DNA from: Subtercola sp. Z020
GTDB lineage: Bacteria; Actinomycetota; Actinomycetes; Actinomycetales; Microbacteriaceae
Reading direction: 5' to 3'
Assembly (NCBI RefSeq): GCF_002931235.1
Contig: NZ_PSTT01000071.1
Location: 1-64,000, forward strand
DNA: 64,000 bases
The notes below the pieces were generated by a model. That model did not search any database, had not been told where the DNA came from, and worked only from the letters and a program-made list of their open reading frames with translations. Below are positions 57,452 through 64,000 of the stretch, piece by piece (position 1 is the stretch's first letter; every line of letters starts with the position of its first letter). The translations under genes were made by a program, and so were the position numbers.

Positions 57452-58282
57452 TCAGCCCGAGACCGCCCACAGCGCGACCGCGCTGGCCGCCGCCACGTTG
57501 AGGGAGTCGATGCCGTGGGCCATCGGGATGCTCACCACCGCGTCGGCGTGCGCGAGCGCCTCGGGGGTGAGGCCCTCTCCTTCGGCTCCGAGCACGAGGG
57601 CGAGCTTGGCCGGGCGCACGTCGGATCGGGCGTAGTCGCGAAGCGAGACCGCATCGTCGCTCAGGGCGAGCGCCGCGATCTCGAACCCGGCTTCGCGGAG
57701 GGTGGCGCCCAGCTCGGGCCACTCACCGGTGCGCGTCCACGGAACCTGCAGCACCGTGCCCATGCTCACGCGGATGGCTCGTCGGTAGAACGGGTCCGAG
57801 CATCGCGGCGTCACGAGTACCGCATCGGCGCCGATCGCCGCCACCGAACGGAAGATGGCGCCGACGTTGGTCGGGTCTGCCACGTTCTCGAGCACGACGA
57901 CCAGCCGAGCGCCCGCCAGCAACTCTTCGACCGACAGCAGTGCGGGCCTGTTCATCGACGCGACGATGCCGCGGTGCAGAATGTAACCGGTCAGCTCGGC
58001 AAGCAGCTCACCCGGCCCCACGAACACCGGGGTCGTGGCTGCGTGCGGGCCGAGCGCGGTCAGCGCGTCGTCAGCCGAGCCCCCGAGAGCGAGCACCGAG
58101 CGGGGCGTGTGTCCCGCGCGTACGGCGCGCTCGAGAACGAGCGCCGATTCGGCGAGGTAGAGACCGTGTTCGCTGCCCTGCGCCTTCCGCAACGCGACAT
58201 CCGTCTGGTGGGAGTAGTCGGTCAGTCGAGGGTCACTGAGTTCGGTGATCTCGACCAGGTTCGACGAGAAGCCCGTGCTCAC
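57452..58282 (-). CDS. SpoU/TrmH-family RNA 2'-O-methyltransferase
   Basis: This 276-aa methyltransferase has an N-terminal substrate-binding domain and a C-terminal SPOUT knot domain. The three motifs are LENVADPTNVGAIFRS, LVLGAEGEGL and IPMAHGIDSLNVAAASAVAL. It should methylate ribose in rRNA or tRNA; the target is not evident. Its GTG overlaps the stop of the nicotinamidase gene by 4 nt, so the two are coupled. Confidence 0.9.
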   Translation of the reverse strand: MSTGFSSNLVEITELSDPRLTDYSHQTDVALRKAQGSEHGLYLAESALVLERAVRAGHTPRSVLALGGSADDALTALGPHAATTPVFVGPGELLAELTGYILHRGIVASMNRPALLSVEELLAGARLVVVLENVADPTNVGAIFRSVAAIGADAVLVTPRCSDPFYRRAIRVSMGTVLQVPWTRTGEWPELGATLREAGFEIAALALSDDAVSLRDYARSDVRPAKLALVLGAEGEGLTPEALAHADAVVSIPMAHGIDSLNVAAASAVALWAVSG

Positions 58283-58875
58283 GCCTCGTCGACCGACGTC
58301 GAGCTCACCAGGTCGGCACCCGCATGACCGAGTTCCGCAAGCGCAGCCGCGCTCGACCCCGCATCGACGCCCGCAACGAGGTCCGTCAGAATTCGCACCT
58401 TGCGGCCGTGTTCGATGGCGTCGAGGGCCGAGGCCCGCACGCAGTAGTCGGTCGCGATCCCCGCAACGTCGATCTCCGTCACTCCGTGCTCGTCGAGCAG
58501 CTCGTGCACCGTGCCGCCCTCCTCGGTCGTGCCCTCGTAGATGGAGTAGGCCGGCTCGCCCTGGCCCTTTCGAACGTGAAAGGTGATGGCGTCAGCGGTC
58601 AGCGCATCGTGGTACTCGGCCCCGGGGGTACCGGCGACGCAGTGCGCGGGCCACGTGGCCACGAAGTCGGGAGCCGCGTCCGTCGCGAAGTGCCCCCCGT
58701 TGTCGTTGTCGGGGTCGTGCCAGTCGCGAGAGGCGATCACGAAGTCATAGGCGTCTGGATGCTCGGAGAGCAGCCGCGAGATGCCCGCCGCCACGGCGCC
58801 ACCCCCTTCGACGCCGAGCGCACCGCCCTCGGTGAAGTCGTTCTGCACGTCGATGATGAACAGGGCCTTGCTCAC
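58279..58875 (-). CDS. pncA: Nicotinamidase
   Basis: This 198-aa hydrolase converts nicotinamide to nicotinate for NAD salvage. The catalytic triad is Asp9 in FIIDVQNDF, Lys103 and Cys145 in IATDYCVRAS; Asp51, His53 and His62 form the metal site. GAGGAG lies before the GTG start. It is coupled to the methyltransferase gene downstream by a GTGA overlap. Confidence 0.94.
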   Translation of the reverse strand: MSKALFIIDVQNDFTEGGALGVEGGGAVAAGISRLLSEHPDAYDFVIASRDWHDPDNDNGGHFATDAAPDFVATWPAHCVAGTPGAEYHDALTADAITFHVRKGQGEPAYSIYEGTTEEGGTVHELLDEHGVTEIDVAGIATDYCVRASALDAIEHGRKVRILTDLVAGVDAGSSAAALAELGHAGADLVSSTSVDEA

Positions 58876-59025
58876 GATCAGCTCCTCGAATGGTCAGGCA
58901 GCAGGCTTCGACCGAGACCCGCTGGCGAACGAGACAATTCTACGTCTGGCCGCCCGGAGCGCCGCCGCTGGATGCGCCGTCGGCAGATAGGTCAGCGCCA
59001 GACGAGCCGCCACCAGATGGGTCAC

Positions 59026-60471
59026 TCAATTGTTCGAGAGCGCGTTGCCACAGTTGTACACGCCGACCGTCAGCGCATCGAGCGCCTCCCTGCCCGAACC
59101 CAGCTGGCTGTTCAGCGCGAAGAACGCGAAGGTGAGAACGCTGCCGTCCGCGGCGTGGATGACCCCGGCGAGCGTGTTGGCGGAATCGATCGATCCCGTC
59201 TTCGCGAACACCCTGCCGTTCACGACAGAGTTCGCACCGGTGAACCGGTACGACAGCGTGCCGGTCTGATCGGCGATGGGCAGGCCGTCGAGCAGCACCC
59301 CCAGGCTGCCGTCGCGAGCGTTCACTCTGTCGAGAAGCGCGGTGATGAACTCGGCAGAGACAGCGTCGTCGTCGCTGAGACCCGATCCGTCGACGATCAC
59401 CAAGCCTGCAGCATCGAGCCCGTACGCCTCCGAGAGCGCCGCCGGAATGGCGGCCTGCAGCGAGGTGAACGACGAACCGGCACCCCGCTTGATCGCGGTC
59501 AGTCGCGCGAGCATCTCGGCCTCGGTGTTGTCGGAACGCAGCACGGCCTCCTGCACCATCGTCGACACCGGGGCGGACTGCACCGCTCCGAGGGAGGCGG
59601 CCCCGGCAGGTGCAGCGCCCTCGCCGAGGCGAGCGCCGACTGCGACCGAACCGAGAGCCGCCTTGAAGGCCTGGCCGGCGCGGGCGACGGGGTCGTCGCT
59701 CCGCGGCGACGTGTCGGCCGAGGGGTTCGACCGGTCACCGTCGACCATCAGTGCGGTCACCTCGGCGGTGGAGCCCTCGGTCTGCTCCACGCGATCCCAC
59801 GAGGGCTGCCAGGTGTCGCCGGTGAACAGCGAGGAGTCGAGAGTGATCGTCGAGATGGCGCTGCCCGCCGTTGCGGGGTCGGCTGCCCACGCCGCCTTCA
59901 CCTGGTCCGCCAACTCCAGCATCGACGCACTGTCGTTGTAGATGTTCGAGGTGCCGCTGGCGAGGGTGACATCGCCCCCGCCGACCAGAACCACCTCACC
60001 GCCCTGTTCGCCCTTCAGCACGGTTGTCGTGACCCGGTAGTCCGGCCCGAGCACCGTGAGCGCAGCGGCGGAGGTGAGCACCTTCATCACGCTCGCGGTC
60101 CGTGAGAACGTGTCGCCGTCGCGGTCGAACAGGATGCTGCCGCTGGCGGCGTCGCGGATGGTGCCCTGGAACGTTCCGAGCCCGGCCGCCGAGGCGAGAG
60201 CGTCGACCGAGCACGTGCGCACGATCGTCGGCGCCGCCGCGGTTGTCGGTTGCGGGCGCCGCTGGGGCACCGGCACCGTGGAGGTCGCCCGGGGAGTCGG
60301 GGCGGTGGCGGAGGCAGCCACGACGGGCGTGGTCTCGTTCTGCGCGGCAGCGAAGGCTGCACCGCCGGCGAGGGAACCGCCGGCGAGGAGGGCGAACAAC
60401 GCCCAGCCACCGTTGAGCCGCAGCCGGCGGTGCCGCGAGCGGCTGTTCTGCGGTGCGGAGTGGCCGGGCAT
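59026..60471 (-). CDS. dacB: D-alanyl-D-alanine carboxypeptidase/endopeptidase (PBP4, peptidase S13)
   Basis: This 481-aa enzyme trims peptidoglycan stem peptides outside the membrane. A basic N-terminus and one hydrophobic helix (about 22-43) form an uncleaved or cleaved signal, then a Pro/Thr/Ala linker. The S13 motifs are SVMK (Ser127, Lys130), SDN (313-315) and KTG (about 424-426). ATG 60471 is chosen over GTG 60501 because TACATT lies 6 nt upstream. Three 17-bp tandem repeats lie directly behind this promoter. Confidence 0.92.
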   Translation of the reverse strand: MPGHSAPQNSRSRHRRLRLNGGWALFALLAGGSLAGGAAFAAAQNETTPVVAASATAPTPRATSTVPVPQRRPQPTTAAAPTIVRTCSVDALASAAGLGTFQGTIRDAASGSILFDRDGDTFSRTASVMKVLTSAAALTVLGPDYRVTTTVLKGEQGGEVVLVGGGDVTLASGTSNIYNDSASMLELADQVKAAWAADPATAGSAISTITLDSSLFTGDTWQPSWDRVEQTEGSTAEVTALMVDGDRSNPSADTSPRSDDPVARAGQAFKAALGSVAVGARLGEGAAPAGAASLGAVQSAPVSTMVQEAVLRSDNTEAEMLARLTAIKRGAGSSFTSLQAAIPAALSEAYGLDAAGLVIVDGSGLSDDDAVSAEFITALLDRVNARDGSLGVLLDGLPIADQTGTLSYRFTGANSVVNGRVFAKTGSIDSANTLAGVIHAADGSVLTFAFFALNSQLGSGREALDALTVGVYNCGNALSNN

Positions 60472-60477
60472 CCGCAC

Positions 60478-60483
60478 AATGTA
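60478..60483 (-). promoter_or_regulatory. -10 box of dacB (leaderless)
   Basis: TACATT on the - strand ends 6 nt before ATG 60471. Confidence 0.6.
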
Positions 60484-60533
60484 CCAGCCGCCACTCCGCA
60501 CCAGCCGTCACTCGCTACCAGCCGTCACTCCAC
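60483..60533. repeat. Three 17-bp tandem repeats upstream of dacB
   Basis: ACCAGCCGTCACTCG-type units begin at 60483, 60500 and 60517. They cover the -35 region and the bases just upstream, so they may be regulator sites. Confidence 0.75.
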
Positions 60534-60608
60534 GAGCGGAGGGCGGCGCCGGCGCGACAGCGATCTCGGCCCACCCCACGACGGTGCGGGGCGGGTTCCG
60601 GGCCGCGG

Positions 60609-61592
60609 CTACTCGCCGGGGTAGCTGAGCCCGATCTGGCGGCGAACCTCATCGAGCACACCCATGATCGCAACACTCTCGCTGAGGGGAAGGATCGCAC
60701 TTTCGCGCTCACCCGCCGCAACGACCCGCTCGAGCTCCCACGCCTGGTACTGCATGCCGCGACCGACCACCTCAGAGGCGTACTCCTCGAGCACACCTCC
60801 GTCTGAGCCGATGACACGGAACGACGTCGGTGCGTACCACGTGCGGTCGATCTCGACGCGGGCCTCCGTGCCGATCACCGTCGCGGTCACGGGCCCAGCG
60901 GCATCCAGCGCGGAGTGCAGCACGGCCTGCCGACCACCCTCGTGCTCGAAGATGATCGCCGTCTGGCGGTCGACGCCGGTCGCGATACGACTGGCACTCG
61001 CCATGACCCGGGTCGGCAGACCGAGCATGTCGACGGCGAACGAGACGGGGTAGATGCCGAGGTCGAGAAGCGCGCCGCCACCGAGTTCCGGCGCGTTGAT
61101 ACGGTGCGACGGATCGCTCGGCAGCAGCTGGTTGTGATCGGCGAGCACCGTGCGCACGTCGCCGAGCATTCCAGCGGCAATGAGCTCGCGGATGCGCACC
61201 ATGTGCGGCAAGAACCGCGTCCACATGGCCTCGAGCACCACGACACCGGCTGCCGCGGCCGCGTCGGCGATGGCCCGGGCCTGCTTCTCGTTCACGGTGA
61301 ACGACTTCTCGACGAGCACGTGCTTGCCGCCCTGAATCGCGAGGAGCGCATTCTCCTCGTGGAACGGATGCGGCGTGGCCACGTAGATCACGTCGACGTC
61401 AGGGTCGGCGGCCAGCTGCTCGTAGCTGCCGTGGGCGGTCGGGCCGCCGAAGCGCGCCGCGAAGGCGTCGGCCGACTCCTGGCTCCGCGAGCCGACCGCC
61501 ACCAGCTCGAGGCCGTTCTCGACCAGATCCGAAGCGAATGAGGCGGCAATGCCGCCCGTTCCGAGAATTCCCCAGCGCAGCCCGTCGGTCAT
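60609..61592 (-). CDS. Gfo/Idh/MocA-family NAD(P)-dependent oxidoreductase
   Basis: This 327-aa enzyme has an N-terminal Rossmann domain with GILGTGGIAASFASDL and a central VLVEKSFTVNEKQA (family EKP motif with Ser for Pro). The C-terminal domain contains GGGALLDLGIYPV. Relatives oxidise or reduce sugars, inositol or dihydrodiols. ATG 61592 has AAGGAG 6 nt upstream. A strong terminator separates it from the tRNA gene upstream. Confidence 0.9.
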   Translation of the reverse strand: MTDGLRWGILGTGGIAASFASDLVENGLELVAVGSRSQESADAFAARFGGPTAHGSYEQLAADPDVDVIYVATPHPFHEENALLAIQGGKHVLVEKSFTVNEKQARAIADAAAAAGVVVLEAMWTRFLPHMVRIRELIAAGMLGDVRTVLADHNQLLPSDPSHRINAPELGGGALLDLGIYPVSFAVDMLGLPTRVMASASRIATGVDRQTAIIFEHEGGRQAVLHSALDAAGPVTATVIGTEARVEIDRTWYAPTSFRVIGSDGGVLEEYASEVVGRGMQYQAWELERVVAAGERESAILPLSESVAIMGVLDEVRRQIGLSYPGE

Positions 61593-61621
61593 TGCGTACT
61601 CCTTCATCGTCGGTGACAGTA

Positions 61622-61658
61622 CAGAAAGAAAAAGAAGGCCCGGTTTCCCGGGCCTTCT
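61622..61658 (-). terminator. Intrinsic terminator of tRNA-Thr
   Basis: An 11-bp perfect stem AGAAGGCCCGG (61633-61643 paired with 61648-61658) with a GAAA tetraloop is followed on the - strand by TTTTTCTTT. It lies a few bases after the tRNA CCA end. Confidence 0.9.
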
Positions 61659-61662
61659 GTCA

Positions 61663-61738
61663 TGGGGCCGCCTATCAGAATCGAACTGATGACCTATTCA
61701 TTACGAGTGAATCGCTCTACCGACTGAGCTAAGGCGGC
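61663..61738 (-). tRNA. tRNA-Thr (anticodon CGT)
   Basis: The 76-nt gene includes an encoded CCA end. The acceptor stem is GCCGCCT with AGGCGGC, the anticodon loop is CTCGTAA with anticodon CGT reading ACG, and the T arm contains GTTCGATTC. All arms pair well. Confidence 0.95.
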
Positions 61739-61773
61739 CTGGCCGATGGTAGCCACCGGCACAGCAAGCAATC

Positions 61774-62463
61774 TTATAGGAGTGTTTGCAGGTCGCGAAA
61801 CGACCGCGTCAGCAGAGTCGACATCGATTGGGCCTCCGAGCTCTCCGCCCAGGTCGCCCACGCGTGCCGCATTGCGGCGATCGACACCAGGGCGATCAGC
61901 CGCGCGCGTTCGTGAAGAGCAGTTTGATCAGGGTTTTCGTTCCGAGCCGCGGTGGTCGCGGCATCCAGAGCCAGGCGCTCAGCGACGACCGAGGTGAGCT
62001 CGATCTCGAACTCGCGCAGGCTGGTAATTCGCTGCACGAGAAGATGCGGATAGTCCCGGATGACCAGCTTGCGCAGGTGGTGCATCTCGAAATCCTGGCT
62101 GACGGTGTCGGCGATCGACCGCATGATGTCGAGCAGCCCGTCGAGAAGAGGAGCGTTGGGCCCGGCGGAAATGAACGCCTCTACTTCGGCGGGCGGCAGG
62201 GTGAACGGCGATTCGCCGAGAACGGCCGCCTCTTTCGACGAGAAGTAGTTGAAGAACGTTCGCGGCGAGATGTCGGCGCGTCGACTGATCTCGTCGACGG
62301 TGACATTGTCGAGACCCTTGTCGCGGCTCAGCTCGAGCACAGCCGACTGGATGCTGCGGCTCGTCGCTATGCGTTTGCGCTCGCGGAGCCCCATTCCGGC
62401 AGCGACCGGGCCCGAGCGCGACGCTCCACCCGCTTCAGCAGAGGTGCTCCCGGCTATGCTCAC
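61774..62463 (-). CDS. TetR-family transcriptional regulator
   Basis: This 229-aa repressor-type protein has the TetR helix-turn-helix at about residues 45-80 (VDEISRRADISPRTFFNYFSSKEA) and a helical ligand domain with no recognised subtype. It starts with GTG; the sequence before it is AT-rich (AATAATTG). The secreted hydrolase gene ends 60 bp upstream in the same direction. No transporter or oxidoreductase target is adjacent downstream. Confidence 0.88.
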   Translation of the reverse strand: MSIAGSTSAEAGGASRSGPVAAGMGLRERKRIATSRSIQSAVLELSRDKGLDNVTVDEISRRADISPRTFFNYFSSKEAAVLGESPFTLPPAEVEAFISAGPNAPLLDGLLDIMRSIADTVSQDFEMHHLRKLVIRDYPHLLVQRITSLREFEIELTSVVAERLALDAATTAARNENPDQTALHERARLIALVSIAAMRHAWATWAESSEAQSMSTLLTRSFRDLQTLL

Positions 62464-62523
62464 ACCATCAATTATTGCAGACCGCGCAAGAATTCGGGCT
62501 CTTCAGTCATTCTCTCCCTAATC

Positions 62524-64000
62524 TCACGTTGTGCACTTCGGGTCGGAACTCGGTGCGTCACCCGTGAGAAAGTACGTGTCGACGAGGTCGTGCACGCAGC
62601 TCGACGTGCCGTAGGCCGTGTGGCCCTCGCCTTCGTAGGTGATGAGCTGCGAGCCAGTGAGCTGCTTCGAGACCGCCACAGCGTCTTCGTAAGGAGTGGC
62701 CGGGTCGTCGGTCGTTCCGACGACGAGGATGGTCGGAGCACCGGCGTCGCTCACCGGGCCGGGCGTGCGGGTTGCCGGCACCGGCCAGTTCGCGCAGCCG
62801 ATGTCTCCGTAAGTCCACCACGGGCCGAAGGTCGGGGCCGCTGCGATGAGCGCGTCGTTCTGCTTCTGGATCGTCGCCTCATCGGTCACGGCCGGGTAGT
62901 CGAGACAGTTGATCGCCGTGAAGGCCTCCGTCTGGTTGTTCTGGTAGGTGCCGTCGGAGTTGCGACCGTTGTAGGCATCCGCCAGCTGGAAGGCGAGCGT
63001 GGCATCGCCGGTCTTCACCTGCGCGATCATCTGCGAGAGGTACGACCAGCTGCTTTCGGTGTAGAGCGGGTAGAAGATCGCCGTGAGAAGACTTGCCGAG
63101 CCGAGCTTGCGGCCGTCGGAGGCGGTGATCGGGTTGCTGTCCACCGCTTTGAGGAGTGTCTGCACCTGCTTGGTCGCGTTCTCGACGGAGCCGGAGAAGG
63201 GGCAGTTCGAACCGCTGAGGCAGTTCGTGAGGTACGCCTTCAGCGCACCCTCGAAGCCCTTCGCCTGCCCGATGCTCGAGTCGAAACCGGTCGAGGTCGG
63301 GTCGACGACGCCGTCGATGGTCATGCGGCGCACCTTCTCGGGGAACAGCGTCGCGTACTCGCTGCCGATGAAGGTGCCGTAGGAGTACCCGAGATAGTTC
63401 AGGCCGGTGTCGCCGACGGCCGCGCGCAGCACGTCGAGGTCGCGCACCGTGCTCTCGGTGTCGATGTGGCCGAGCAGGGCTCCGGTCTTGGCCGCGCAGT
63501 CGTCGCCGAAACTCTTCGCGACGGCGGTGGCCCCGGCCAACCACTCGTCAGACCCGCGCTTGCCGGGAACGATGTCGTAGAGGTAGGCGTCCATCTGGGC
63601 GGGCGTGACGCAGTCGACAGCGGAGGACTGCCCGACACCACGAGGATCGAAGCCCACGATGTCGTACTGCTGCTGAACGGAAGGATCGACGGCGAAATCG
63701 ACGCTGTCCTTCACGAAGTCGAGTGCGGAGACTCCGGGGCCTCCGGGGTTCACGAAGAGGGTGCCCTGGCGGGTGCCGCTCTTCGCCGGCTGCTTGATGA
63801 GCGCGAGGGAGATGGGCTCACCTGTCGGGTCGCTCCAGTCGAGCGGCACCTGTGCCTTGGTGCATTCGAACCCGCCGCCGCAGTCTGACCAGGCGAGGGT
63901 CTGGCCGTAGAACGGCTGCAGGTCGGCCTCCACCTGTTCGCCCGTCGGAGTCGACTGGCCGGCTGCCGCTCCCGTGGAGCCACCGTCGGTCGACGCGTTG
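62524..64000 (-). CDS. Secreted alpha/beta hydrolase, tripeptidyl aminopeptidase-like (N-terminus beyond the window)
   Basis: The open frame runs off the right edge with no start, so the signal sequence is not visible. The visible 491 residues match secreted actinobacterial peptidases: NPGGPG oxyanion motif, GYSYGT with the catalytic Ser, TTDDPATPYEDA with the Asp, and GEGHTAYG with the His. The last part is the typical C-terminal TAP cap with paired cysteines. It probably releases peptides from protein N-termini outside the cell. Confidence 0.88.
   Translation of the reverse strand, partial: NASTDGGSTGAAAGQSTPTGEQVEADLQPFYGQTLAWSDCGGGFECTKAQVPLDWSDPTGEPISLALIKQPAKSGTRQGTLFVNPGGPGVSALDFVKDSVDFAVDPSVQQQYDIVGFDPRGVGQSSAVDCVTPAQMDAYLYDIVPGKRGSDEWLAGATAVAKSFGDDCAAKTGALLGHIDTESTVRDLDVLRAAVGDTGLNYLGYSYGTFIGSEYATLFPEKVRRMTIDGVVDPTSTGFDSSIGQAKGFEGALKAYLTNCLSGSNCPFSGSVENATKQVQTLLKAVDSNPITASDGRKLGSASLLTAIFYPLYTESSWSYLSQMIAQVKTGDATLAFQLADAYNGRNSDGTYQNNQTEAFTAINCLDYPAVTDEATIQKQNDALIAAAPTFGPWWTYGDIGCANWPVPATRTPGPVSDAGAPTILVVGTTDDPATPYEDAVAVSKQLTGSQLITYEGEGHTAYGTSSCVHDLVDTYFLTGDAPSSDPKCTT

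Overview
The window is high-GC actinobacterial DNA, most likely from Microbacteriaceae (Micrococcales). The support is a strong G/C bias at third codon positions, an acyl-CoA carboxylase set in actinobacterial style (AccA3, AccD and a small epsilon-type subunit), an LpdA-type quinone dehydrogenase without redox cysteines, GDP-mannose and polyprenol-phosphate-mannose genes, and many leaderless promoters in which a TANNNT box ends 6-8 nt before the start codon. The assignment rests on gene content only; no database search was possible.

Layout. 0-6 kb: purine biosynthesis (purE, purK) mixed with acyl-CoA carboxylase and biotin genes (accD, birA, epsilon subunit), a PH-domain membrane protein and a GtrA protein; purE ends inside a perfect 50-bp inverted repeat. 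5.8-6.1 kb: a gap filled with seven consecutive hairpins. 6.1-9.2 kb: a response regulator, a DesK-like kinase and a third membrane protein that looks like a kinase stripped of its ATPase motifs. 9.2-13.2 kb: an RNA methyltransferase, Maf and AccA3. 13.2-14.1 kb: a repeat-rich gap without recognisable genes. 14.1-21.1 kb: a SWIM/SNF2 helicase, an exported beta-propeller-like protein and LpdA.

21.2-39.0 kb is a nucleoside island. Purine nucleoside phosphorylase, a phosphosugar mutase (probably acting as phosphopentomutase) and an IclR regulator form one + strand operon. On the - strand lie a divergent S-adenosylhomocysteine hydrolase homologue and a second IclR regulator, followed by adenosine deaminase and orphan PTS IIA and IIB proteins. 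A nucleoside hydrolase is divergent from the SAHH-like gene and shares with it a region carrying the palindrome TTCATATATGAA. A BMP lipoprotein, ABC ATPase, two permeases, cytidine deaminase and thymidine phosphorylase make a - strand uptake-and-catabolism operon with a hairpin between the binding protein and the transporter. A second BMP lipoprotein stands alone upstream.

39-64 kb is mostly core metabolism and envelope: GDP-mannose pyrophosphorylase and a GT4 mannosyltransferase, the sdhCDAB operon, a YihY protein, exonuclease III, TrpS, a CtaG-like protein, a FUSC protein, polyprenol-phosphate-mannose synthase with a GTP cyclohydrolase II, an MHS transporter, an ABC exporter with an odd insertion in its ATPase domain, FolD, PurU, an SpoU methyltransferase with a nicotinamidase, a PBP4-type D,D-carboxypeptidase, a Gfo/Idh/MocA oxidoreductase, tRNA-Thr(CGT), a TetR regulator and a secreted alpha/beta hydrolase cut off by the right edge.

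There are no phage genes, insertion sequences, CRISPR arrays or rRNA genes. The points most worth following are the seven-hairpin array, the SAHH-like/adenosine deaminase/PTS/IclR group with its operator, the three-gene signalling locus, the palindromic intergenic elements, and the Ala/Gly-rich insertions inside otherwise conserved enzymes.
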